A stretch of DNA of 64,000 nt, taken from NCBI RefSeq assembly GCF_903915725.1, contig NZ_CAIWTY010000086.1:1-64000 (forward strand), read 5' to 3'. Below are positions 8,693 to 16,691 of this stretch, piece by piece. Positions within the stretch are counted from its first letter, which is position 1. Each line of letters starts with the position of its first letter. The notes beneath the pieces were generated by a model. It saw only the letters and a list, made by a program, of their open reading frames with translations. It was not told the origin of the DNA and did no database searches. Source of the stretch: an uncultured Rhodopila sp. (GTDB taxonomy: Bacteria > Pseudomonadota > Alphaproteobacteria > Acetobacterales > Acetobacteraceae). The position numbers were made by a program, and so were the translations under genes.

Positions 8693-9217
8693 ATGCATGA
8701 ATTGAAACGCCTGACCATTCTGGCCGGCGCTCTAGCGGTTGCGTGGGTTGCCGCACCGGCCTTTGGGCAAGCCCCTTCCACAACGCCGGATGCCGCGCAC
8801 GATCATGCCGCGCCCGAGGACGGCTTCAAGCGGACCCCGGCCCCCGCGGACGCATACGTCTATATCGGTTGGCCAAACGATAACGAGACGGTGCATACGA
8901 CGCACGTCCATGTCTGGTTTGGCACGCGAAACTTCGGTGTCGCGCCGGCGGGAACCAACAAGCCTAACACCGGCCATCATCACCTGCTGATCGATACGCC
9001 GCTGCCCCCGATGGACCTGCCGATACCGAACGATAAGAACCACCTTCACTTCGGGTTGGGCCAGACGGAAACGTTTGTGGACCTGCCCCCGGGCACGCAT
9101 ACTTTGCAGATCCTGATGGGCGACGCAGACCATGTCCCGCACGATCCGCCACTGATGTCAAAGAAGATCACGATCCATGTCGTCGGGCAGGACAATAAGG
9201 TGTCGCAGGCGCATTGA
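8693..9217 (+). CDS. secreted DUF4399 protein (second copy)
   Basis: A 174-residue exported paralogue of the preceding gene. It has an N-terminal signal (about 1-25, ending AFG) and then a linker rich in Ala, Pro and His (AAHDHAAPEDG) that the first copy lacks. The DUF4399 domain keeps the same motifs: TGHHHLLIDT (93-102), NHLHFGLGQTE (116-126) and DHVPHDPP (146-153). A strong AGGAGAGG precedes the ATG. The core sequences differ enough that the duplication is not recent. The pair may form a heteromer or serve different ligands; nothing in the sequence decides this. Confidence 0.8.
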   Translation: MHELKRLTILAGALAVAWVAAPAFGQAPSTTPDAAHDHAAPEDGFKRTPAPADAYVYIGWPNDNETVHTTHVHVWFGTRNFGVAPAGTNKPNTGHHHLLIDTPLPPMDLPIPNDKNHLHFGLGQTETFVDLPPGTHTLQILMGDADHVPHDPPLMSKKITIHVVGQDNKVSQAH

Positions 9218-9242
9218 AAGCGCGGCACCGGCGGTCAAATCT

Positions 9243-9272
9243 TCGTGGCGGGCAGGGCCGCCATCCACGCCT
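9243..9272 (+). repeat. degenerate single arm of a palindromic intergenic repeat
   Basis: This stretch, in the 139-bp gap between convergent genes, shares the string GCCATCCACGCCTT and the flanking GTGGCGGGC with the repeat element at 29,018-29,140. It folds only imperfectly (GGCGG/CCGCC). A decayed copy of the same REP-like family is the simplest reading. Confidence 0.5.
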
Positions 9273-9356
9273 TCGATGATGCGAGCCAATCGTTTATGCC
9301 GGCCTTTTTCGGCACGGCCGGGCGGCTTGGTTGACGGTGTCGCCCGACCGAAACGC

Positions 9357-11837
9357 CTACTCCGTATCCCGCGCCACGCGGAAGCCGTTTACGATATACC
9401 GTACCGAAGCGTCGTAATTTCCCCGATACGTTACCGTAATTTCGTCGTGTGGTGACCGGAACGACCCCCCTCGAAGCACACGTTTGTCGCAAGCCTTGCC
9501 CTCCCGCGGGGTCGAGTCGGTCGGCGCGCCGCGATAGGTCGGGAACCAGCAATCCGCAGTCCATTGCGCAACGCCACCGAGAATGTCGTACAGCCCAAAG
9601 GGATTGGGAGACATTGCATCCACCGGCATGGGTGCATAGGGGTCCTGCGTCCCACCGCAATCCGTGCAGTTCGCCAGCGACATGCCGACGGATTCACCCC
9701 ACCAGTAACGCGTGGTCGTTCCGCCGCGCGCCGCGTATTCCCATTCCGCCTCGCTCGGCAACCGATACGGATGCCCGCCGATGCTCGACAGCCAGGCCAT
9801 GTATTGCCCGACATCTTCCCAGCTTAGATTGTGGACGGGCGTGCGATCTTCGGCGACCCGCATGCGCGGCATGAAATTGCACGCCCTGGCCGCCATGCAC
9901 GCCTTCCATTCCGCCACCGTGACCGGAGTCAATCCGATAGCGAAAGAATGGACCTCCACCCGGTGGGCGGGAAGCGACTCGGGATCGTGCGCGCCCAGCC
10001 CCATCATGAAGCTACCCGCCGGGATGCGCACCATGCGCGGACAGGTCGGGCAGTCCTGAAACCGGTTCGCATCGGCGCCCTGGCCACGTGGCGCCGTCGA
10101 TACTCCGCCCATTGGCGGAACATTGGTCGCGACGACCATCGGTGGTGACGGAGCCGCCGGCTTGGGCGCAGGCGCTTCGGCTGGCGCATTCGCCGGAACC
10201 GTAGTCTGCGTCTTGGTTAGCTCAGCCTTGCCGCCGGCATGCGACCTGGCCGTATCAGCCACCTCCATGCGTCGGTGCCTAGCCTCCTCAGCGTAGCGTG
10301 ATGCCGGGAACAAGCGCAGGAACAGATCGAGTTCGGCTGGGTCCGTGCTGGTGCGAATGGTTTGCCACAAAGCCGCCTCCGGCCCCGGGTCGCTGATTCC
10401 GGACGCCGCGCCGACCTCGACATCGAGCGAACCCTCAGCCGAACCGCCATGGCCGTTATCCACGGTGTAGCGCAGGCTGCCCGCGGGTCCGGTGAAACCG
10501 GCTTCGGGCCAGAATGTCAGCTTGGTCAGTTCCTGCGGGGTCACGTGGTCGCCCGCACGCAGAAGCGCGGCCCCGTTGCGAACGGTGCCGCGTGGCAACG
10601 CGGTGATTGTGACGGTCAGCGGGTCGCCGTCCGGGCTGACTGGCGCAGGGATGCCCAACACCTGCTGGGCCACCTGAACGCGGTCCGGACCCGACAGGAC
10701 CGGCGGATGATGCGACGACCGCACGGTGATCGGCAGACTGGCGGTCACGCTTCCGCCGCGCCCATCTTCGATCAGGACATCGAGCGTTCCAGCCGAACCG
10801 ATGCTCTTGCCGTCCGGCTTGTAGACGGCTGTGTTCAGCCGCTCGGCTGACACCACCGTGTTGAGGGTCGCCGCACGGCCGTCGATCCGCACCTCGCCAA
10901 ACCGCGGCAGGCCGATGATGCGTACGGTCAACGGGTCCTGGTCGGGGTCGGTCGGTTCCGGCAATCCCAGCGCGGTCGGGCCGGACGCTTCGGTCACCTC
11001 CAGCGGCGCGACCGAGCCGATGACCGGTGGCCGGTTCGGCGGCCTCGGGTAGAAAAAGAACGGTTCGGCCCCCAGCGAGCTGAAGACATACGGTTCCTGC
11101 CGGTTATTGGTGGCACGCAGCACGGTGTCGCGCACGCTTCGAAAGAACAGGCTCAGCTCCAGGCCCGGGATCTGGAAATGCGCCAGCAAAGCGCTCGAAA
11201 ACGGGCTGTGTTCCAATCCGTCTTCAGCGATCTGATCGGCCTTCGCCGCCATCACCACCATGGTATTGCGCGGCACGTTGTCCACCCGTGCCAGCCCGGG
11301 CGTGGTCGCCACCGCGCGCCCCGCAATATTCATGGACCGCGAGACGCGTTCGATGAACGGATTGTTGCGGCAGCTATCGAGCAGGATGATGCCAATCCGG
11401 GACGCCTGCGATACCTCGCCTAGCAACCGGTCAAGCGGCATGGCTTCATACAGCAGGTCCCGCTCGCGTTCGAGTTTGGCGTCGGCCGGGATGAGGTAGT
11501 TCTCCTTGTCCACCTGCACGCCATGGCCGGCATAGTAGACGACCGCCACGTCGGCGGAGGCCGCGCGGATGCCGAACGCGCGGATGCCGCTGTTCAACGC
11601 GCGGAAGTCCGGATCGTAGAGTTCGGTGACGTCGAACTTCAGGCGGCGAAGGCTGTCGCCGATGGCGCGCGCGTCGTTGACCGGATTAGCCAGATGGGGG
11701 GCGTTCTGGTAGCTGCTGATGCCGATGACCAGCGCGATCCTTTGCTCGTCGGCGCGCGCGCCATGCGCGGCCACCAGCAGCCACAGGAACAGCACTGCGC
11801 GAACCGAAGGGAACGCGCGAACACAAACGGAGATCAT
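9357..11837 (-). CDS. secreted caspase-fold protease with Ig-like repeats and FGE-sulfatase-fold domain
   Basis: An 826-residue exported protein (signal 1-29, AHGARA). Residues 31-260 are a peptidase C14/caspase-like domain with the His-Cys dyad intact: H105 in YYAGHGVQ and C156 in ILLDSCRNNPF. Two cadherin/Ig-like modules follow (about 270-370 and 370-480, each with DPLTV), then a Pro/Ala linker. A formylglycine-generating-enzyme/EgtB-fold domain spans about 593-826 (IPAGSFMMG, RLPSEAEWEYAARGG, VLRGGSFRS). The paired active-site cysteines that follow RGGSF in true FGE enzymes are absent, so this domain probably binds or scaffolds instead of oxidising cysteine. The gene overlaps the upstream CsgG-like gene by four bases (ATGA). 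The caspase likely cleaves after Arg/Lys like other prokaryotic members; targets are unknown. Confidence 0.85.
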   Translation of the reverse strand: MISVCVRAFPSVRAVLFLWLLVAAHGARADEQRIALVIGISSYQNAPHLANPVNDARAIGDSLRRLKFDVTELYDPDFRALNSGIRAFGIRAASADVAVVYYAGHGVQVDKENYLIPADAKLERERDLLYEAMPLDRLLGEVSQASRIGIILLDSCRNNPFIERVSRSMNIAGRAVATTPGLARVDNVPRNTMVVMAAKADQIAEDGLEHSPFSSALLAHFQIPGLELSLFFRSVRDTVLRATNNRQEPYVFSSLGAEPFFFYPRPPNRPPVIGSVAPLEVTEASGPTALGLPEPTDPDQDPLTVRIIGLPRFGEVRIDGRAATLNTVVSAERLNTAVYKPDGKSIGSAGTLDVLIEDGRGGSVTASLPITVRSSHHPPVLSGPDRVQVAQQVLGIPAPVSPDGDPLTVTITALPRGTVRNGAALLRAGDHVTPQELTKLTFWPEAGFTGPAGSLRYTVDNGHGGSAEGSLDVEVGAASGISDPGPEAALWQTIRTSTDPAELDLFLRLFPASRYAEEARHRRMEVADTARSHAGGKAELTKTQTTVPANAPAEAPAPKPAAPSPPMVVATNVPPMGGVSTAPRGQGADANRFQDCPTCPRMVRIPAGSFMMGLGAHDPESLPAHRVEVHSFAIGLTPVTVAEWKACMAARACNFMPRMRVAEDRTPVHNLSWEDVGQYMAWLSSIGGHPYRLPSEAEWEYAARGGTTTRYWWGESVGMSLANCTDCGGTQDPYAPMPVDAMSPNPFGLYDILGGVAQWTADCWFPTYRGAPTDSTPREGKACDKRVLRGGSFRSPHDEITVTYRGNYDASVRYIVNGFRVARDTE

Positions 11838-13372
11838 CTGATAACCTCCACGGCCAGCCTGGCGTCAGCGACCCGCGCTCCGGGGACCCCGCGAAATTGC
11901 GCGGCGACCTCATCCAGCCCGCTGACCGGCAAGGGTTCAAGATCTTGCGCCTTCAACCGATCGGGCAGGCGCAGCCCGATCTCGGTGTCGGAGCCGAGAC
12001 ACGCGACCGCCTCGGACCCGCCGGGATTGTCGAAACGGAGGGAAAAGGACCGCTCGCCCGCGGGCGGGATTTCAATCTGCTGGCCAGCGCGCAGCAACGC
12101 GTCGGGCTGGAAGCGGTTCGGAAAGATGCGAGCGACCGTGCCGGCGGCGTCCTGGTAGAAACAATAGACATACTCATCCCGGGTCGGCTGCACGGAAAGC
12201 GCCATAGTTTCGCCGACGCGATAGGTCGGCTTCGGGCCGCGCGGGCTGCTGACAACCAGACCCGGCGGCGCGGCGGGCGGCGGCGCGGCCGTGCCTGCGT
12301 CATGCACGGGTGTGACCGCCACGGCTTTCGCGGCCGGATTGCGCGCATCTGAGGCCAGCAGCCGGTAATAGAGATCGAAGTCTACCCGGCCGTTCGGCAC
12401 CAGATCATTCTCCGCCTGATAGCGGGCGATGGCATCGGACAGCGCGGGACCCGACGAAGCGGCGGAGCCTTGCAGGTAGCCTGCCCGCATCAGCGCCGTG
12501 CTGACGAACCGGTTGCTGTCGGCCTCGGTCATGGTGTCATACCAGCCGCGTGCCTCGTTACGGAAATTGGGATTTGTCGATTCGATGCTCAGGCACTGCC
12601 AATAAGGCACGCGAGTCAACTTGCCGAGTACTTCGATGGTTGACAGCTCGATCAGGTTACGCACCGCTTGGTGGAATCCTTCGGACTTGTCCAGCGACAC
12701 GCTGAGCGAGAGGCCGGCCTTGCCGATGAACCCGCCGACATCGGCACCCTTGCCCGACTGCACCACGGCAATCGAGTTGCTTGCCGAAATACCCGGCATG
12801 ATCTGGCGGGTAACGAGCTTTCCCATGTTCAGGTCTATGGAAACGACCGACACAACCTGATAGCCGTTGATGGCGGCGTCAAGTCCGGGGATCGACACGC
12901 CGCCGCTTGCGGAGGATTGCAGGACATTGCTGTCAAGCTGAGTGATCGCGCCGCGCACATAGTAATTCGGTGCGACGAATTCTTTGTGCAAGCCGACCAT
13001 TTCGGAAAGTACTTGCACGTCGAGTTGCGTAGGGTCGTAATCGACAAAGTGAAAGGCATTGCTCTTGGCGGACATGCGGGACACCGCGGTGATGAACATC
13101 TCCTTGGTGCCGGTCGCGATCAGTCCGGTGGCGTCGGGAATGCCGGCCGTGGTGATGTAGATGTCCTGCTTGCCCTGGGCGATGAACATGTCGTCCATGC
13201 AGCGCAGGGCCTCGTTGAAGTTGCCGATGTTACGAACCACCGCGGTGCGCGGATTGGCTGCGTCATAAGCAGTCTGCGGGCGCGTCTGGCAGGCGGCGAG
13301 ACCGGTGAGCAGCGCCATCAGTCCGGCCGCCGGACGTCTGAAGAGCCGAGCAAGCCGGGCCGGTTGTGTCAT
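11834..13372 (-). CDS. CsgG/HfaB-like outer-membrane lipoprotein with PG-binding and DUF4384 domains
   Basis: A 512-residue lipoprotein. ATG 13372 sits after GGTGGAG; the signal ends in the lipobox LAAC with C28. Residues ~45-300 are CsgG/HfaB-like (YYVRGAITQLDSNV, SVVSIDLNMGKLVTRQIMPG, EGFHQAVRNLIELSTIEVLG), the family that forms export pores for curli or anchors the Caulobacter holdfast. About 325-375 looks like a peptidoglycan-binding repeat (ALMRAGYLQG, IARYQAENDLVPNGRVD). The C-terminal part (about 405-490, YRVGETMALSVQPTRDEYVY) is DUF4384. No curli subunit gene is adjacent. Coupled by overlaps to a 48-codon gene upstream and the caspase gene downstream, it probably works with the caspase at the outer membrane. 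Confidence 0.8.
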   Translation of the reverse strand: MTQPARLARLFRRPAAGLMALLTGLAACQTRPQTAYDAANPRTAVVRNIGNFNEALRCMDDMFIAQGKQDIYITTAGIPDATGLIATGTKEMFITAVSRMSAKSNAFHFVDYDPTQLDVQVLSEMVGLHKEFVAPNYYVRGAITQLDSNVLQSSASGGVSIPGLDAAINGYQVVSVVSIDLNMGKLVTRQIMPGISASNSIAVVQSGKGADVGGFIGKAGLSLSVSLDKSEGFHQAVRNLIELSTIEVLGKLTRVPYWQCLSIESTNPNFRNEARGWYDTMTEADSNRFVSTALMRAGYLQGSAASSGPALSDAIARYQAENDLVPNGRVDFDLYYRLLASDARNPAAKAVAVTPVHDAGTAAPPPAAPPGLVVSSPRGPKPTYRVGETMALSVQPTRDEYVYCFYQDAAGTVARIFPNRFQPDALLRAGQQIEIPPAGERSFSLRFDNPGGSEAVACLGSDTEIGLRLPDRLKAQDLEPLPVSGLDEVAAQFRGVPGARVADARLAVEVIR

Positions 13373-13515
13373 GTCGTCAGCTCCACCGATACGGTGGGAT
13401 CGCAGGCCGTGCAACCGTCGCTTGTATCGATCGAAATCATCTCCGCGAAGACTCCGTATCGGATGCCCGGCGGGGTCGCGACAGTCAGGCTGATGGCAAG
13501 ATCCATTATCGACAT
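13369..13515 (-). CDS. 48-residue small protein, translationally coupled
   Basis: A 48-codon frame starts at ATG 13515 after AGGAG (about nine bases upstream). Its stop overlaps the ATG of the CsgG-like gene as ATGA. The product has a Cys pair (DGCTACDP, about 33-40), no clear signal peptide and no family I recognise. The good ribosome-binding site and the four-base overlap are the main reasons to believe it, because the downstream gene's start is thereby coupled to it. It could instead be only a leader that tunes translation of the lipoprotein. The frame stays open upstream of 13515, but that extension shows no domain. Confidence 0.45.
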   Translation of the reverse strand: MSIMDLAISLTVATPPGIRYGVFAEMISIDTSDGCTACDPTVSVELTT

Positions 13516-13726
13516 TCCCGCCGCTCCTGTATGTGAGGGCCATGCCTCACGGACGTAGCATGCCATTACAGCCGTGACTCTACTGTGATCTGGCCAACTG
13601 TGGCGGCCGATTGTTGCATCAATGGCGTCGTTCTGCTTCACGATCGCTTGTGCTGCGGCGCGGTCGCGCCGAACGGACTCGCTATGACAAGCCTTTGCGT
13701 TCAGCATCCCCCCCGGAGGCTGGTGA

Positions 13727-14431
13727 ATGGCGCATGCTCCGACCAGCCGGGAGGACATCCTCGCCGGCCATTTCTTGTTGAGATACCTCCGCCCGGAGGA
13801 ACTTTCCCGTTTGGCGGCGACAGCAATCCTGACCCGCCATCGCACAAACGCAACGATCTTCCAGAAGGGAGATCCCGGACTCAGCATGATGGCGGTCGTC
13901 ACCGGCCGCGTGAAAATCTGCACCTTTTCCGCCGACGGCAAAGAACTGGTGCTCAACATCATCGATAACGGCGGCCTGTTCGGCGAAATAGCGGTGTTGG
14001 ATGGACAACCGAGATCCGGCGACGCCGTCGCGCTGGAGGACACCGAACTGCTGGTGCTGGAGCGTGCGCGCCTGATGCCGTTCCTGACCGCCAACCCCGA
14101 GATTCCGACGCGGCTGATCGCGGTTCTCTGTCAGCGGCTGCGCCAGACCAGCGAAGCGCTGGAAGACGCGTTGCTGCGCGACGCATCATCGCGGGTTGCG
14201 CGCGGACTGTTGCGACTCGCCGGCACGTTCGGCAAGCAGGAGGCGTCGCGCCTGCGCATCGACATCAAGCTCTCGCAACAGCAAATCGGCAACCTGATCG
14301 GCATTTCCCGCGAAAGCACCAATAAGTATATCGTCGATTGGAGCCGCGCGGGCTACCTGGAAGTCAGTAACGGTTTAATAACGATTCTGGACAGGACCGC
14401 GCTTGAAGACCTGTCGCAGGCTGAGCTGTAG
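13727..14431 (+). CDS. Crp/Fnr-family transcription regulator
   Basis: A 234-residue regulator. A cyclic-nucleotide-binding beta roll covers about 20-130. Its phosphate-binding cassette reads GLFGEIAVLDGQPRS (83-97) and retains E87, R96 and S97, matching the Glu and Arg-Ser that contact cAMP in Crp. No N-terminal Fnr cysteine cluster is present. A winged helix-turn-helix follows, with recognition region LSQQQIGNLIGISRESTNKY (182-201). The ATG follows GGAGG. It is divergent from the CsgG/caspase operon (211 bp between starts) and convergent with the adenylate cyclase, which it overlaps at the 3' end by 68 bp. It plausibly reads cAMP made by that cyclase and controls the neighbouring genes; both are inference. 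Confidence 0.85.
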   Translation: MAHAPTSREDILAGHFLLRYLRPEELSRLAATAILTRHRTNATIFQKGDPGLSMMAVVTGRVKICTFSADGKELVLNIIDNGGLFGEIAVLDGQPRSGDAVALEDTELLVLERARLMPFLTANPEIPTRLIAVLCQRLRQTSEALEDALLRDASSRVARGLLRLAGTFGKQEASRLRIDIKLSQQQIGNLIGISRESTNKYIVDWSRAGYLEVSNGLITILDRTALEDLSQAEL

Positions 14432-16250
14432 CCGCACCGGCGGACCGGGCGGTGGCGGAATCGATGCGATAGGCGGCTATCGTGCCATGCCGGCCGCGCA
14501 ATGCAAAGTTCCCGAGAGGAATGCCCGGGCAAAGGCCGCCGAGGCGCAGCCAGGTTGATTCGCCCACCACGATCGTGCAGTAGCGCGGGCCGGGTTCGGC
14601 ATACTCCTTGCCGAGTTGTTCCAACCGCTGGCCGACATTTGCCGTGTCGCCCAGCAGGCAGAACTCCATCCGCGCTCCCTTGCCCAGGCTGCCGGCGACC
14701 ATCGGGCCGGTGTGGAGGCCGACACGCAGGCCGCCCACCGGCAAGCCCTCGGCGCTCCACGAATCGTTCAGGCGCTGCATACCGGCTTCCATCGCCAGCG
14801 CGCAGCGGGCGGCGTTCTGCGCGTCGGCGGTAATGGCCGCCTCATCCAGCCGCGGCACCGGCACGCCGAATACCGCCAGGATGCCGTCGCCGACGAACCG
14901 CAGCAGCACGCCATCATGCCCCATGATCAGGGCGGCCATGGTGTCGATGTAGCGGTCCAGCCAAGCAATCAGCGGCGCGGGTTCCATGCCCTCGCAGATC
15001 GTCGTGAAACCGGCCACGTCTGCGTAAAGGACGGTTGCGGTCAGCTGCCGCGGGACCGGCCGCCCGCCCGCCATGAACAGGTCGCGGTCCTTCATGATCT
15101 CGTTGACAACCGGTTCGCTTACAAAGCGCGAGAACAACGCCCGCAAGGCCTTTCGGTCACGCCGCTCCGCCGCGCTGCGCCAGCCGCGCCCGGCGCCGCC
15201 TGCGATGACCAACGCCAACAAGGGCGCCGCGACCGGAACCAGCACGCCAGTGTATGCGTATGCCGCCAAAACCGCCGTCACGAACAGGATACCGAACGCC
15301 GCGAGCGCCGTCGCGAACAAGTAGCCGGTCACGACAACGCCCAGCGTGACCCCAGCCGCCGCCAATCCCGCCGTTGCCAGAACGGCTGCCCGGGGCATCG
15401 CCGCTTCCGGTTCGGCTCGGCGATCCAGCAGTTGCGCGACGACCTGAGCATGGATTTCGACCCCAAAGCTCGGCGGGCCAAATGTTGAGGCAATCGTGCG
15501 GTGCTCGTCGCTGCCGCTGATGAGGCTGCCAATCAGCGCGACCTTCCCTTTCAGCCAGCCCGCGGGCAGCAAGGCGATCGATTCCGCGGGGTAGGTCGGG
15601 ACGTCGGGTCCGGTATGCGCGCCGCGCGTGCTGCGCCGCCACTCGATCGGGAACGGCCGCACCGGCACCGGGGCGCCGAGCGCGCCAGCCACGGCGGCGG
15701 GAAAGCTCGGCGACCCTGTCACCGGATGCAAAGGCATGTGGTTGCGCACGACATCGTCGAACCGGTCCCGCGCCAGGTTGGCGTCCCCCGAACGCACTCC
15801 TTCCAAAAAACCATCCAAAACGGCCCGCCGATCGGCTGGCATCAGGGTGTCGGGAGCAATGCTGATGGCGACGACGGGAATGTCGTGACGCGTCAGTGCT
15901 CGGTGCAGCGCCGCGTCCTTCGCCGGCTCCGTCGGCCGATCGAGCAGGATATCCAATCCGATCGCGGCGACGCCTTTGCGCGCCAGGGTGTCGATCAGGT
16001 CTGCCAGAAACAGACGATCGACGGGGGAGCGATAGGGCAGCGCGGCCAGCGTTTCCTCGGTGATGCCGACCACGATAACGTCAGGGTTTGGTGCACGCAG
16101 CGGGCCCAGGTAACGGAACGCCAGCGCGTCAAACAGGCCTTGCGCCGCGGCGAGCGGAAACGGCGGCTGCGCCGAGGCCAGCGCAACGGCGGTCGCCCCC
16201 ACCAGCATGAGCGCGATACAGGCTGCCGCGCGCAGTCGCCTTTTATGCAT
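14364..16250 (-). CDS. CHASE2-domain class III adenylate cyclase
   Basis: A 628-residue membrane sensor-cyclase. One N-terminal membrane segment (about 8-27) leads into an extracytoplasmic CHASE2 domain (about 45-280; VIVVGITEETL, AAIGLDILLD, GKVALIGS). Three closely spaced membrane segments follow (about 286-352), then a class III cyclase domain (about 400-600). Metal aspartates are D411 (LYADVAGF) and D455 (FVGDGILAV). The purine/transition-state residues D535, N538 and R542 are present in LLGDTANVGQRLE. The usual base-selecting Lys before the second Asp motif is Arg (LLRFVGDG). Start ATG 16250 fits the membrane segment; a TTG at 16334 is possible. It is third in an apparent operon behind an OmpA-like protein and a small exported protein. 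The CHASE2 ligand is unknown. Confidence 0.85.
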   Translation of the reverse strand: MHKRRLRAAACIALMLVGATAVALASAQPPFPLAAAQGLFDALAFRYLGPLRAPNPDVIVVGITEETLAALPYRSPVDRLFLADLIDTLARKGVAAIGLDILLDRPTEPAKDAALHRALTRHDIPVVAISIAPDTLMPADRRAVLDGFLEGVRSGDANLARDRFDDVVRNHMPLHPVTGSPSFPAAVAGALGAPVPVRPFPIEWRRSTRGAHTGPDVPTYPAESIALLPAGWLKGKVALIGSLISGSDEHRTIASTFGPPSFGVEIHAQVVAQLLDRRAEPEAAMPRAAVLATAGLAAAGVTLGVVVTGYLFATALAAFGILFVTAVLAAYAYTGVLVPVAAPLLALVIAGGAGRGWRSAAERRDRKALRALFSRFVSEPVVNEIMKDRDLFMAGGRPVPRQLTATVLYADVAGFTTICEGMEPAPLIAWLDRYIDTMAALIMGHDGVLLRFVGDGILAVFGVPVPRLDEAAITADAQNAARCALAMEAGMQRLNDSWSAEGLPVGGLRVGLHTGPMVAGSLGKGARMEFCLLGDTANVGQRLEQLGKEYAEPGPRYCTIVVGESTWLRLGGLCPGIPLGNFALRGRHGTIAAYRIDSATARSAGAATAQPATGLQARSCPESLLNRY

Positions 16251-16337
16251 CGCCGACGTTACCCGAAGTCGAACAGACTGTTTCGGGCGGCAACCATCCG
16301 GGCCGCAAGCCATGTTTGACCGGTGGCCGTTCAAAAG

Positions 16338-16688
16338 TTACGGCACCCGTGGCGGCACGCCGATGAAAGGGCCACTACGGACCCCGGGCAGCCTTGGAAA
16401 AGCCCGTTCGGCGTTGTCGTGAGGATACCAGAGCAGCGGATTGAAGGTGCCCCAAGGCCAGGTGGCGCATGACGCAGACCACGGGTACTGGGATGCAAAC
16501 CCGCCAATCAGGTCGTATCGAATAACCACCGGCGGGTTCGCTTTCGGGCGATGGCCTCCGGTTGCGACCGCGGCGTTACCCGCCGCCGTCGCGGTGTCGC
16601 GGACCACCGTCGCCTGACCCCGGTCCACCGCGCGGCCGACGAACAGGACGGCCGCGGCGGCGGAGATCAGCCTGATTCGGGCAACCAT
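16338..16688 (-). CDS. small exported protein, function unknown
   Basis: A 116-residue protein with an N-terminal hydrophobic stretch (about 4-20, LISAAAAVLFVG) that could be a signal peptide. The rest is short, Pro- and aromatic-rich (GGFASQYPWSASC, WPWGTFNPLLWYP), and ends PFIGVPPRVP. I do not recognise the family. It starts 3 bp after the stop of the OmpA-like gene and ends 87 bp before the cyclase start, so the three genes are probably co-transcribed. The envelope location and the position between an OmpA protein and a CHASE2 sensor suggest an accessory role in envelope sensing; that is inference from context. Confidence 0.55.
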   Translation of the reverse strand: MVARIRLISAAAAVLFVGRAVDRGQATVVRDTATAAGNAAVATGGHRPKANPPVVIRYDLIGGFASQYPWSASCATWPWGTFNPLLWYPHDNAERAFPRLPGVRSGPFIGVPPRVP

Positions 16689-16691
16689 GAC

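Noticed and set aside
9285-9325. CCGGCC/GGCCGG hairpin as a terminator between the DUF4399 and caspase genes
   Set aside because: The loop is long and no T-run follows on either strand, so it is not supported as rho-independent.
11834-13372. Standard curli secretion locus
   Set aside because: The CsgG-like pore is present, but no curlin-repeat subunit, CsgE or CsgF is adjacent, and the protein has extra PG-binding and DUF4384 domains.
13608-13623. ATTG-N6-CAAT inverted repeat upstream of crp as a Crp/Fnr operator
   Set aside because: The arms are only four bases and differ from both TGTGA-N6-TCACA and TTGAT-N4-ATCAA, so chance is likely.
13516-14094. Upstream extension of the small coupled frame to about 240 codons
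   Set aside because: The extension runs antisense through crp and its promoter region, shows no domain and lacks a ribosome-binding site; only the last 48 codons are kept.
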